Of a DNA stretch of 64,000 nucleotides, positions 1 through 8,395 are shown in pieces. The notes under the pieces were generated by a model. The model had not been told where the DNA came from, did no database searches, and saw nothing but the letters and a program-made list of their open reading frames with translations. Origin of the DNA: Lachnospiraceae bacterium (lineage in GTDB: Bacteria; Bacillota; Clostridia; Lachnospirales; Lachnospiraceae); contig SVFM01000004.1 in assembly GCA_015056865.1 (NCBI GenBank), positions 106,091-170,090 of the forward strand. The letters are read 5' to 3'. Numbering within the stretch: the first letter of the stretch is position 1; each line of letters begins with the position of its first letter. The position numbers and the translations under genes are program-made.

Positions 1-48
1 AACAGAGTTATCAAAATAATACTGAAAAATAAGGAGAGAGATAAAATT

Positions 49-291
49 ATGAATGAAAGAATTATGGAGACCTTGTTGGAGATTTTGACAGACCTGCATC
101 CGGATGTGGATTTTGAGACCTGTGATACACTGATCGATGACAAGATCCTGGACTCCTTTGATATCGTTTCTTTGATCGCAGAGATCAACAATGAGTGGGA
201 TGTGACCATTCCCGCGGACAAGATTGATCCTCAATATTTTAATTCAGCAGAGGCTCTCTGTGAATTGATCGAAGAACTTCTGGACGAATGA
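49..291 (+). CDS. acyl carrier protein (DltC/ACP-like)
   Basis: An 80-residue acidic protein of typical ACP length. The phosphopantetheine attachment motif DSFDIVSL lies near residue 36, with the serine as the predicted attachment site. An AAGGAGAG ribosome binding site sits just before the ATG. It is followed 25 bp later by an MBOAT acyltransferase and then an SGNH-type protein, the same gene types as dltC-dltB-dltD. Inferred role: it carries the activated acyl or D-alanyl group that the MBOAT protein moves across the membrane. The adenylating enzyme (DltA-like) is not in the window and may lie upstream. Whether the cargo is D-alanine for teichoic acid or acetyl for a polysaccharide cannot be told here. 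Confidence 0.85.
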   Translation: MNERIMETLLEILTDLHPDVDFETCDTLIDDKILDSFDIVSLIAEINNEWDVTIPADKIDPQYFNSAEALCELIEELLDE

Positions 292-316
292 TTGAATAAA
301 GAAAAGGTGAGGCAGA

Positions 317-1912
317 ATGCTTTTTACTTCTTATGAATTCCTGTTTTTTGTACTAGTGACGGCAGTGCTCTATTATTTGATGCCTAAGAGGTATCAGTGG
401 TGTTTTTTGCTGGTGGCAAACTATGTATTTTATGCCCTTGCAAGTCCTTCCTACCTGCCATTTATTTTGGTGACTACCATTTCTGTATATCTGCTTGGGA
501 TGAAGCTGCGGAGTCTGAAAAAGGCCCAGGAACAGTATTTAACCCTTCATAAGGCGGATATGAGCCGGGAGGAGAAAAAAGAATATAAAGCATCACAAAA
601 AAAGAAGCAGTGGAGATGGCTGCTTCTCGCTTTGCTGTTCAATTTAGGCATTCTGGCAGTGCTGAAATATACTAATTTTGCTATTTCTAATGTGAATGGT
701 CTGTTACATTCTTTTGGCAGCAGGAGCACCATTGGATTTGTGGATTTCGTGCTGCCCATGGGAATTTCCTTTTACACCTTCCAGTCTCTGGGGTATATCA
801 TTGATGTGTATCGGGGCAAATATGAGGCGGAGACCAATCCCTTTAAGTTTGCATTGTTTGTGTCCTTCTTCCCACAGTTGGTGCAAGGGCCTATCAGCAG
901 ATTTGATGATCTGTCCCAAAGTCTGTTTGAACACCATCGTTTTGACGTCCGAACGGTTTCCTATGGTTTGCAGAGGATTTTGTGGGGCTATTTTAAAAAG
1001 ATGGTCATTGCGGATCGGATGCTGGTGGCAGTCAATGAAATCATAAAAAACCCGGAGACCTATCAGGGCGCTTATGTATTTGCAGGCATGTTGTTTTATG
1101 CGCTGGAACTGTATGCGGATTTTACAGGTGGTATAGATATCACCATCGGTATTGCCCAGATGCTTGGCATCCGTGTGAAGGAGAACTTCCACAGACCTTA
1201 TTTTTCCAAGAATATTAAGGAATACTGGAACCGATGGCATATTACCATGGGTACCTGGTTTACGGACTATATATTTTATCCCATCTCCGTGTGTCAACCC
1301 ATGCTGAAGTTATCCAAGTGGTCCAGATCCCATCTGGGCGAGGCTTTGGGTAAGCGGGTGCCGGTATACTTGTCCTCTTTTGTGGTGTGGTTTACTACAG
1401 GTATCTGGCATGGTGCCAGCTGGAACTTTATTGTCTGGGGATTGGGTAACTTTGTAGTTATTATGATATCCCAGGAGTGTGAACCTCTTTACCGAAGATT
1501 TCACCGCAGATTTCCCCGGGCAAAAGAACAGTTTACCTTCCGGCTGTTTCAAGTGGTCCGCACCGTGCTCCTCATGAGCAGCCTGCGCATGTTTGACTGT
1601 TACAGAGATGTACCATTGACCTTCCGCATGTTTGGCACCATGTTCACTACGTGGAATTGGAACAAGCTGTTCGGGGGCGGCTTGATGGGACTTGGCTTGG
1701 AATGGAAGGATTACATCATACTCTTGGCCGGTCTTGTGATTTTGCTGACTGTCAGCCTGGTGCAGAGAAGGGGAAAGGTAAGAGACAAAATTGCATCCAA
1801 ACCTGTGTTGGTACGCCTGGCAGTATGGTACGGACTGTTTCTGATCGTGCTCCTCTTTGGAGCTTACGGCATCGGCTACGATGCCAGCCAGTTTATTTAT
1901 AATCAATTTTGA
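317..1912 (+). CDS. MBOAT family membrane O-acyltransferase (DltB/AlgI-like)
   Basis: A 531-residue polytopic membrane protein with hydrophobic segments throughout. It has the MBOAT core: a QLVQGPISR motif near residue 187, a WNRWHITMG motif near 305, and the conserved histidine in GIWHGASWNF near 365. Family members move acyl groups from a carrier to extracytoplasmic polymers. The gene follows the ACP gene in the same direction with AAAGGTGAGG as ribosome binding site, so the ACP is the likely donor partner. The SGNH/DltD-like protein downstream is the likely third component. The operon is interrupted after this gene by a GC-rich tandem repeat. The family is certain; the substrate is not. 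Confidence 0.9.
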   Translation: MLFTSYEFLFFVLVTAVLYYLMPKRYQWCFLLVANYVFYALASPSYLPFILVTTISVYLLGMKLRSLKKAQEQYLTLHKADMSREEKKEYKASQKKKQWRWLLLALLFNLGILAVLKYTNFAISNVNGLLHSFGSRSTIGFVDFVLPMGISFYTFQSLGYIIDVYRGKYEAETNPFKFALFVSFFPQLVQGPISRFDDLSQSLFEHHRFDVRTVSYGLQRILWGYFKKMVIADRMLVAVNEIIKNPETYQGAYVFAGMLFYALELYADFTGGIDITIGIAQMLGIRVKENFHRPYFSKNIKEYWNRWHITMGTWFTDYIFYPISVCQPMLKLSKWSRSHLGEALGKRVPVYLSSFVVWFTTGIWHGASWNFIVWGLGNFVVIMISQECEPLYRRFHRRFPRAKEQFTFRLFQVVRTVLLMSSLRMFDCYRDVPLTFRMFGTMFTTWNWNKLFGGGLMGLGLEWKDYIILLAGLVILLTVSLVQRRGKVRDKIASKPVLVRLAVWYGLFLIVLLFGAYGIGYDASQFIYNQF

Positions 1913-1947
1913 TATCTCCAAAGCCATGCGCCGGGAAAACCGGCGAC

Positions 1948-2193
1948 TGCGCGAGGGAGCTTGCTCACAGAGCGCAGACGCCGGGTTTCCCGGCATATGG
2001 CGCGGAGCGCCAAGCGAGAAGAAGCCGCGCAGCGGCGGAGTCGAGCTGCATGGCTTATGCCGTGCGCGAGGGAGCTTGCTCACAGAGCGCAGACGCCGGG
2101 TTTCCCGGCATATGGCGCGGAGCGCCAAGCGAGAAGAAGCCGCACGGCGGCGGAGTTGAGCTGCATGGCGTTTGCCGTGCGCGAGGGAGCTTG
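1948..2193. repeat. GC-rich 115-bp tandem repeat built of mini-hairpins
   Basis: The unit beginning TGCGCGAGGGAGCTTG starts at 1948, recurs at 2063, and begins a third partial copy at 2178, giving an exact 115-bp period with few mismatches. Each unit contains consecutive small inverted repeats with two- or three-base loops: GAGC-tt-GCTC, CCGGG-ttt-CCCGG, GGCGC-gga-GCGCC and GCCGC-gca-GCGGC. The GC content is well above that of the flanking genes. It lies between the MBOAT and SGNH genes of one operon. Open reading frames through it are low-complexity and not credible genes. It looks like a dispersed intergenic repeat element, but copies elsewhere in the genome cannot be seen from here. Confidence 0.85.
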
Positions 2194-2217
2194 TAGGATG
2201 TCAGAGGAATAGGGTAA

Positions 2218-3270
2218 ATGAGAAAAAAATTTTTTAACGTAAAAAGAATAGCGGTCATAGCTCTGGTCACAGCCTTTGTGCTTGTCACCCTCTGGTTGCT
2301 CCAGTGTCTTGTGGTGCCAAAGTATGTCAGTCAGGTGGTGGAGGGGAATCTGATCGCAGAATACTATAAAGAAGAAAAGGATCACGACGTATTGTTTATC
2401 GGAGACTGTGAGGTATATGAGAATTTTGTGCCGGCGGCTCTGTGGGAGGATTATGGTATCAACAGTTACATTCGTGGCAGTGCCCAGCAGCTGATCTGGC
2501 AGTCCTATTATTTGTTGGAGGATTCCCTGAGATATGAAAAATCTGACGTGGTGGTTTTCAATGTGTTGGCCATGCAGTATAATAAGCCTCAGAGAGAAGA
2601 ATACAACCGCATGTCCATCGAGGGCATGAAGTGGTCCTCTTCTAAAGTAGGTGCCATTTTGTCTTCCATGACTGAGGAAGAGAGATTTTTGGACTATGTG
2701 TTCCCTATTTTGCGGTACCACTCCAGGATTACAGAACTGACTTGGGAAGACGTACAATATATGTTTTCCAGACCGCAAGTGTCATATAACGGATATTACA
2801 TGCGTGTAGATACCAAGCCGGCGGAAAACGTGCCGGATGGCAAGAAACTGGGCAACTATCGGTTCGGAGACAATGCTTACAAGTATTTGGATAAGATCAC
2901 ACAGCTCTGTAAGGAAAATGATATTGAGCTGATTCTTGTAAAAGCCCCCAGTCTTTACCCCTATTGGTATGATGAGTGGGAGGTGCAGATGGAAGAATAT
3001 GCGGCAGAGCATGATTTGATGTACATTAACTTTTTGGAGCTCCAGGAGGAATGCGGACTGGACTTTTCTACCGACACTTATGATGCGGGGCTGCATTTAA
3101 ACTTGTGGGGGGCACTCAAGATTACGGATTACTTGGGAAAAGTCCTTCAGGAAGAGTGTGGATTGGCGGATCGCCGGGGTGAGGAACACTTATCAGAGGT
3201 GTGGAAAGAAAAACTTAAGGATTATTATGCAGAAATAGAGAGACAAAAAGCATTTTATGGAGTAGAATAG
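2218..3270 (+). CDS. membrane-anchored SGNH/DltD-like protein
   Basis: A 350-residue protein with one N-terminal membrane segment (about residues 8-30) and an extracytoplasmic domain. LFIGDCEVYENF near residue 60 has the position and shape of an SGNH block I (GDS-like), with Cys where Ser is usual. DAGLHLNLWG near 287 resembles the C-terminal D-x-x-H block. DltD and SGNH partners of MBOAT proteins have this layout and help transfer or edit the acyl group at the cell surface. Its place after ACP and MBOAT genes supports this role. The ribosome binding site is weak, perhaps because the repeat was inserted just upstream. Inferred function only. Confidence 0.65.
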   Translation: MRKKFFNVKRIAVIALVTAFVLVTLWLLQCLVVPKYVSQVVEGNLIAEYYKEEKDHDVLFIGDCEVYENFVPAALWEDYGINSYIRGSAQQLIWQSYYLLEDSLRYEKSDVVVFNVLAMQYNKPQREEYNRMSIEGMKWSSSKVGAILSSMTEEERFLDYVFPILRYHSRITELTWEDVQYMFSRPQVSYNGYYMRVDTKPAENVPDGKKLGNYRFGDNAYKYLDKITQLCKENDIELILVKAPSLYPYWYDEWEVQMEEYAAEHDLMYINFLELQEECGLDFSTDTYDAGLHLNLWGALKITDYLGKVLQEECGLADRRGEEHLSEVWKEKLKDYYAEIERQKAFYGVE

Positions 3271-3318
3271 GTAGTGTCCGTTGTTAAAGCGACGGGTCAT
3301 AGGAAAGGAGTAAAGACG

Positions 3319-3846
3319 ATGAAAAAAATTAGTATGATATTATTGACGGCATTGACGGCTGCAGTACTCACTGCATGCGGAGGAAATACGGATGTGGAAA
3401 GCAACGGTGGCGGGGCAGGCAGCAGTGCATCTGAGGAATCCAAAGGATATGTTTTTGAATATGAGGGTGTATCTATCAGTGTGGATGCACTTGCAGAGCC
3501 GATCATCAAAGAACTGGGAGAACCGGTCAGCTACTATGAGGCTGCCAGCTGTGCATTTGAGGGAATGGACAAGATGTATACCTACAACAGCGTAGAAATT
3601 GACACCTACCCGGATGAGAAGGGGAAGGACAGAATCTCCGGCATTATTTTTAAGGATGACATGGTGGAAACACCGGAGGGTGTCAGCCTGTTTGAAACTA
3701 AGGATGATATGATCAAAGCTTACGGAGAAGATTTTACGGATGAAAACGGTACTTTGGTCTATGAGAAGGATGGAATGAAGCTTTGCTTTATTTTAGATGG
3801 GGATGAAATTGTTTCCATCGAATATATGACTACAGTATTAGACTAA
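3319..3846 (+). CDS. small putative lipoprotein
   Basis: A 175-residue protein. The ATG at 3319 is preferred because it follows AAAGGAG and directly opens a signal peptide (MKKISMILLTALTAAVLTAC) ending in an LTAC lipobox. A short Gly/Ser/Glu-rich linker follows, then an acidic soluble domain rich in beta-type sequence. I do not recognise the domain. It probably sits on the outer face of the membrane. It follows the O-acylation genes by about 50 bp and may be co-transcribed with them, but no functional link can be shown. Confidence 0.75.
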   Translation: MKKISMILLTALTAAVLTACGGNTDVESNGGGAGSSASEESKGYVFEYEGVSISVDALAEPIIKELGEPVSYYEAASCAFEGMDKMYTYNSVEIDTYPDEKGKDRISGIIFKDDMVETPEGVSLFETKDDMIKAYGEDFTDENGTLVYEKDGMKLCFILDGDEIVSIEYMTTVLD

Positions 3847-3867
3847 AAAACAAAAGCGAGGTAAAAT

Positions 3868-5274
3868 ATGGGCGGATTTTTTGGAGTGGCATCAAAAGAA
3901 GATTGCGTATTTGATTTGTTTTTCGGAACGGACTATCATTCCCATCTGGGGACAAGGCGTGCAGGAATGGCAGTCTATGATAAGCAAAAAGGCTATGACA
4001 GGGCGATCCACAATATAGAGAATTCTCCTTTTCGTACCAAGTTTGACAAAGATGTAAATGTAATGCACGGTACTTTGGGCATTGGCTGTATATCGGATTA
4101 TGAGCCTCAACCCCTTATCGTGCGTTCACACCATGGCACTTATGCCATCACCACGGTGGGTAAAATCAACAATACAGATCAGTTGATCAAACAACTCTTT
4201 GACAAGGGACATGCGCATTTTCTGGAGATGAGCGGCGGTGATATCAATGCTACTGAGCTGGTGGCTTCCATTATTAACCAGAAGGATCATTTGGTGGAAG
4301 GACTTCAGTATGCCCAGGAGATCATAGAAGGCTCTATGACTATTCTGGTCATGACAGAAAAAGGAATCTATGCTGCCAGAGACAGGATGGGCAGAACCCC
4401 GGTAGCCATAGGAAAGAAAGAGGGTGCTTATTGTGTATCCTTTGAAAGCTTTGCCTATTTAAATTTGGGGTATTTACCGGAGCGGGAGCTGGGCCCCGGA
4501 GAAATCGTGATCGTGACGCCGGAAGGGGTGCATACACTGGCGGCGCCCGGAAAAGAAATGAAAATCTGCACCTTTTTGTGGGTATATTACGGATATCCTT
4601 CTTCGTCTTATGAAGGGATCAGTGTGGAGCAGATGCGATATAACTGCGGAGCTTTACTGGCAGAGCGGGATGATGTGAAGCCGGATATCGTGGCAGGTGT
4701 ACCGGATTCCGGTTTGGCCCATGCTATTGGCTATGCCAATCGTTCAGGCATTCCTTTTTCCAGACCCTTTATCAAATATACACCTACCTGGCCCAGATCT
4801 TTTACACCTACTATGCAGTCTCAGCGCAAGCTGATCGCAAAGATGAAACTGATTCCGGTGCATGATCTGATACAGGGCAGACGCTTGCTATTAATTGATG
4901 ATTCCATTGTGCGCGGTACACAGTTGCGGGAAACTACTGAATTTTTGTACCAGAGCGGAGCAAAGGAAGTGCATATCAGGCCGGCTTGCCCGCCTATTAT
5001 GTATAGCTGTAAATATTTGAATTTCTCTCGTTCTTCCTCAGAATTGGATTTGATCACCAGACGTATTTTGAAAGACATTGAGAGGGAAGGCAGGTATGTG
5101 GATCTGACAGCCTACTCTAACCCGGAAACGGCCGAGTACAAGGAGATGCTGGATCGTATCTGCAAGCAGCTGAATTTTACCTCTTTGCGCTATCACAGAT
5201 TGGATGACCTGATTGAATCGGTAGGAATTGACAGATGTAAGCTGTGTACGTATTGCTGGGACGGTAAAGAATAA
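3868..5274 (+). CDS. amidophosphoribosyltransferase paralogue without the N-terminal catalytic Cys
   Basis: A 468-residue protein with PurF architecture: N-terminal Ntn-type glutaminase domain (about 1-230) and C-terminal phosphoribosyltransferase domain (about 250-468). The PRPP-binding loop LLLIDDSIVRGTQ is intact near residue 345. In true PurF, residue 1 of the mature enzyme is Cys (CGVFG-type start). Here the start reads MGGFFGVASK, with Gly in that place, so glutamine hydrolysis by the standard mechanism is not expected. A Cys-containing tail (CKLCTYC) may bind metal. Annotation as plain purF would be misleading; it may use ammonia or have another role. The gene is followed 15 bp later by a small membrane protein gene. 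Confidence 0.8.
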   Translation: MGGFFGVASKEDCVFDLFFGTDYHSHLGTRRAGMAVYDKQKGYDRAIHNIENSPFRTKFDKDVNVMHGTLGIGCISDYEPQPLIVRSHHGTYAITTVGKINNTDQLIKQLFDKGHAHFLEMSGGDINATELVASIINQKDHLVEGLQYAQEIIEGSMTILVMTEKGIYAARDRMGRTPVAIGKKEGAYCVSFESFAYLNLGYLPERELGPGEIVIVTPEGVHTLAAPGKEMKICTFLWVYYGYPSSSYEGISVEQMRYNCGALLAERDDVKPDIVAGVPDSGLAHAIGYANRSGIPFSRPFIKYTPTWPRSFTPTMQSQRKLIAKMKLIPVHDLIQGRRLLLIDDSIVRGTQLRETTEFLYQSGAKEVHIRPACPPIMYSCKYLNFSRSSSELDLITRRILKDIEREGRYVDLTAYSNPETAEYKEMLDRICKQLNFTSLRYHRLDDLIESVGIDRCKLCTYCWDGKE

Positions 5275-5289
5275 AAGGCAGGTATTTAT

Positions 5290-5586
5290 ATGAAGAGTGA
5301 TGATAAGAAAAAATGGACGCCCAAGAGAATTGCAGCAATTGTTGCGCTGGTTTTGTTGGCGGCGCTATATCTTGTTACTTTTATTGTTTCGTTGTTGTCA
5401 CCCACAGGTGGAGGCAGTTTGTTTGGTGTATGCTTGATGGCTACTATAGTGGTGCCTGTTCTGGCCTGGATCTATATCTGGCTCTATGGTCAGATGACAG
5501 GAAAAAAGACCATAGCAGACCTAAACCTGATGCAGGGTGGCGAGACATATCAGGAGGATGTGTCCGAGCAGGATGAAAAAGAATAA
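5290..5586 (+). CDS. small two-helix membrane protein
   Basis: A 98-residue protein with two predicted membrane helices (about residues 13-36 and 43-65) and an acidic C-terminal tail. It starts 15 bp after the PurF paralogue and ends just before a terminator, so it is probably the last gene of that transcript. No family recognised. Confidence 0.7.
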   Translation: MKSDDKKKWTPKRIAAIVALVLLAALYLVTFIVSLLSPTGGGSLFGVCLMATIVVPVLAWIYIWLYGQMTGKKTIADLNLMQGGETYQEDVSEQDEKE

Positions 5587-5592
5587 ATAAAA

Positions 5593-5632
5593 AGCCCCCG
5601 GATCTGCCCTGGCAGTCCCGGAGGCCTTCTTA
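5593..5632 (+). terminator. rho-independent terminator
   Basis: An inverted repeat with CTGCC-ct-GGCAG at its centre, flanked by pairing GCC/GGC bases and followed by CTTCTT. It closes the PurF-paralogue transcript. A second hairpin-prone stretch (ATCAAGGGA ... TCCTTTGAT) lies at about 5667-5690 in the 190-bp gap before the next gene. Confidence 0.65.
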
Positions 5633-5779
5633 AGGGGAGGATAAGTATTTATTTATCTTTCGTAGCATCAAGGGAGGGGGTCCTTTGATGACTATTTATA
5701 GTATGAGCAGTTTCAAATAAGTTATACAAAATAATAAAAAATTTATGCCGTAAGAGGTAAAAAAGCCAAGGAGGTATAT

Positions 5780-6286
5780 ATGACACTTTTAGAACAATGG
5801 AGACAAACAGCTTATTCAGAGGAGGCAGACAGCGCCCAGCTACAACAGCTGTGGGAAAAGTATTTCGCACAGGAAAAAGAGATCTATGCGCAGATTTTAA
5901 AAGATCCTTCTCAGGTTGTGAAGGGAACAGTAAAGGAGTTGGCTGAAAAGTACGGCGTATCCGTAATGATGATGACCGGTTTTCTGGACGGTATCAATGA
6001 CAGCTTGAAGGAGGCCAATCCGATCGAAGAGATGGATGAGGACACAGAGGTAAATCTGGGATACGAACCGGAACTTCTTTACAAGAATATGGTAGCTGCC
6101 AAGGCAGACTGGCTGTACGAGTTGGAAGAGTGGAACGGTATTATTGATGCTGACAGGCGTAAGGAGTTGTATAAGGAGCAGAAGTCTTCTACCACGATCG
6201 TGAAGGGCGAAAAAGTATACCCGAATGATCCCTGTCCTTGCGGAAGTGGCAAGAAGTACAAGAAGTGCTGTGGAAAAAATGCATAA
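5780..6286 (+). CDS. SEC-C zinc-binding motif protein
   Basis: A 168-residue protein starting after AAGGAGG. The C-terminus carries a SEC-C motif ([16 protein letters not shown]), a small zinc-binding module also found at the end of SecA. The N-terminal 140 residues are helical and acidic and resemble the many Firmicutes proteins of this type with no assigned function. It stands alone between terminators. Confidence 0.8.
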   Translation: MTLLEQWRQTAYSEEADSAQLQQLWEKYFAQEKEIYAQILKDPSQVVKGTVKELAEKYGVSVMMMTGFLDGINDSLKEANPIEEMDEDTEVNLGYEPELLYKNMVAAKADWLYELEEWNGIIDADRRKELYKEQKSSTTIVKGEKVYPNDPCPCGSGKKYKKCCGKNA

Positions 6287-6302
6287 TGATCTTACAGAAA
6301 TA

Positions 6303-6340
6303 AAGTGGAGATAGCCTATATATAGGCCTCTCCACTTTTG
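6303..6340. terminator. bidirectional terminator between SEC-C gene and nagB
   Basis: A near-perfect hairpin with arms AAGTGGAGA and TCTCCACTT and an inner AGCCTA/TAGGC stem. It is flanked by A-rich and T-rich ends, so it can serve the two convergent genes. Confidence 0.8.
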
Positions 6341-6347
6341 CATATCA

Positions 6348-7076
6348 TCAAGGGATCAAAGAAAGTGCGTCGTCATCGCCTACCAGTATCACATCATTGT
6401 GAAGCTGCAGGATGGAAGCCGGTACCTGAGGAGTAACAGGGCCGAAGAAAGCTTTTTTCACAATTTCTGCTTTGCCTTTTCCGTTCACCACAATCAGGAT
6501 TTTCTTGGCCTGCATGATGTTTCTGATTCCCATGGTGTAAGCCTGCTTAGGCACTTCATCCATGGAAGCAAAGAAACGTGCGTTGGCATCGATGGTGCTC
6601 TGGGTCAGGTCCACGCAGTGGGTATCCTTTTCAAAGCTGTCTGCAGGCTCGTTAAAGCCAATGTGTCCGTTGTGTCCAAGGCCCAGCAATTGCAGATCAA
6701 TGCCGCCAGATTGGGCTATGATGCGGTTGTAGTCATCACAGGCTTTGGCACTGTCAGGCTCCAGACCGTCAGGTACATAGGTGCACTCGGGACGGATGTT
6801 GACATGACGAAATAGATGCTCATTCATGAAATAGCGGTAGCTTTGATCGTTATCTCCGGAGAGTCCCTTATATTCGTCCAAATTGATGCTGGTAACATTG
6901 GAAAAGTCAAGATCACCGGCTTGATAGCTGCGTACCAGATGCTCGTATGTACCGATAGGGGTGGAACCGGTTGCAAGTCCGAGAACACAGTTGGGTTTCA
7001 TAATCACCTGTGCAGCAATGATATTAGCTGCAGCGCGGCTCATTTTTTCGTAGTTGGATGTTTTGATGATTTTCAT
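6348..7076 (-). CDS. nagB: glucosamine-6-phosphate deaminase
   Basis: A 242-residue enzyme, the usual length. It has the NagB blocks GLATGSTPIGTYEHLV near residue 34, LDEYKGLSGDNDQSYRYF near 66, and GLGHNGHIGFNEP near 132 with the catalytic His. It converts glucosamine 6-phosphate to fructose 6-phosphate plus ammonia in the cytoplasm, linking amino-sugar use to glycolysis. The minus-strand start follows GTGGAGG. It stands alone, without nagA next to it. A promoter-like pair lies upstream at 7109-7137. Confidence 0.95.
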   Translation of the reverse strand: MKIIKTSNYEKMSRAAANIIAAQVIMKPNCVLGLATGSTPIGTYEHLVRSYQAGDLDFSNVTSINLDEYKGLSGDNDQSYRYFMNEHLFRHVNIRPECTYVPDGLEPDSAKACDDYNRIIAQSGGIDLQLLGLGHNGHIGFNEPADSFEKDTHCVDLTQSTIDANARFFASMDEVPKQAYTMGIRNIMQAKKILIVVNGKGKAEIVKKAFFGPVTPQVPASILQLHNDVILVGDDDALSLIP

Positions 7077-7108
7077 ATCGTTCCTCCACGTAATTTAGTT
7101 GTAGATAT

Positions 7109-7137
7109 AGTTTAACAACATTAATTTACTTTTGCAA
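7109..7137 (-). promoter_or_regulatory. putative nagB promoter
   Basis: On the minus strand, TTGCAA (7132-7137) and TAAACT (7109-7114) are separated by 17 bp, about 33 bp upstream of the nagB start codon. Moderate match to the sigma-A consensus. Confidence 0.45.
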
Positions 7138-7221
7138 GAAATTTTCATTTTTTTCAATAAATGGAACATATTTATTCGTATCTTTAATAACAATAGACCA
7201 CAGAGAATGGAGGGTATGTAC

Positions 7222-8220
7222 ATGAAAAGAAAATTGAGTATTTTTACGGCTCTGGTATTATTGACGCTTTCAATGGTTGCCTGTGGTAGTGCAAGTTTTG
7301 ATGGCGTTGCAGACAAGAAGAATGAAATAGGTTCTGCCGTGTCGGATAGTCGTTATGACGGTTTCGATGCCATGGAGGAGTCTGCAGGAAGCATGGATAT
7401 CAATACATCACCGGATAAAAGCGGTGAGGGCAGCGAGATCCTGACCGGTGAAAAGTTGGTGTACACCTGTGATCTGAGACTTCAGACTTTGAATTATGAA
7501 GAAAGTGTCCGGGCGATCAAAGAAAACATTCAGGCCTATAAGGGTATTATTGAACGGGAGTCTGAGAGTGATAATGCATACAGATGGTATTATGAAGATT
7601 ATGTGAAAACTTCCGGCACCAGAAATCTATCCATGACCATTCGTATTCCTTCCGGAAAATATTCCGAATTTCTGGATGCTATGGAAGGTACCGGGAAGGT
7701 GGTTTCCAGAGAGTCCTTTGTGAAAAATATCAGCAGACAGTACTATGAGACGGATGCCTATATCAAGTCCCTGGAGATTCAGCAGGACCGCCTGCTGGAT
7801 ATGATGGAAAAGGCAGTCAGTATTGAAGATATGATCACCATCGAGGCACGCCTGAGTGAAGTGCAGTATGAGTTGAACATAGCCAAGACAAAGCTTTCCT
7901 CCATGGATGCAGATGTAGAATATTCTACCATTACCATGGTTGTGCAGGAAGTGCTGGAGTATACACCGGATGAAACGCCCCAGAAGACAAATACATTCTG
8001 GGACAGATTGCAGAATACTTTATCTGAGACCTGGGAATTTTTCTGGGAGCTTTTGGAGGGCCTTTTGTTTATGGCTATCAGACTGCTTCCTGTAGCCATT
8101 GTAGTCGGGGTTGCGGGGCTGTTGGTACTATTCATTATCCGTTGCTGTAAGAAGAGCAGAGCGCGTAAACGCGCAAAGGCTGCCATGCAGGCAAATCAAG
8201 AGCAGGTTCAAGAGAAATAA
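7222..8220 (+). CDS. DUF4349 domain lipoprotein
   Basis: A 332-residue protein. The ATG at 7222 follows GGAGGG by 7 bp and opens a lipoprotein signal ending in the lipobox MVAC. Residues about 75-265 match the DUF4349 pattern: two beta-rich halves around a coiled-coil stretch (LEIQQDRLLDMMEKAVSIED). A C-terminal membrane helix (about 300-322) ends in a basic cytoplasmic tail. It is likely anchored at both ends on the outer face of the membrane. The function of the family is unknown. Confidence 0.85.
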   Translation: MKRKLSIFTALVLLTLSMVACGSASFDGVADKKNEIGSAVSDSRYDGFDAMEESAGSMDINTSPDKSGEGSEILTGEKLVYTCDLRLQTLNYEESVRAIKENIQAYKGIIERESESDNAYRWYYEDYVKTSGTRNLSMTIRIPSGKYSEFLDAMEGTGKVVSRESFVKNISRQYYETDAYIKSLEIQQDRLLDMMEKAVSIEDMITIEARLSEVQYELNIAKTKLSSMDADVEYSTITMVVQEVLEYTPDETPQKTNTFWDRLQNTLSETWEFFWELLEGLLFMAIRLLPVAIVVGVAGLLVLFIIRCCKKSRARKRAKAAMQANQEQVQEK

Positions 8221-8237
8221 GATAAAGTCCAGATTTA

Positions 8238-8276
8238 CCCCCTTCCGGAGATTGATTTGTTTCCGGGAGGGGTTTT
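8238..8276 (+). terminator. rho-independent terminator
   Basis: Arms CCCCCTTCCGG and CCGGGAGGGG with a loop, followed by TTTT, 18 bp after the DUF4349 stop codon. Confidence 0.75.
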
Positions 8277-8395
8277 AGCATATAATTTCTCTGTCAAAAA
8301 AGACATATTTTGTACCAGAAAAGTCATGGTCTGGGGGGAGCAATTTTCTCTATAATAAAAGTGCCCAAGTCAAAGGCAGAAGGGAGAGAATGATC

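Noticed and set aside
1310..2128. Long minus-strand frame opposite the MBOAT gene
   Set aside because: Shadow of a clear membrane acyltransferase gene plus repeat; composition not protein-like.
1857..2212. Several overlapping frames through the GC-rich repeat
   Set aside because: Low-complexity products made by the 115-bp period, in several frames at once, with no ribosome binding sites.
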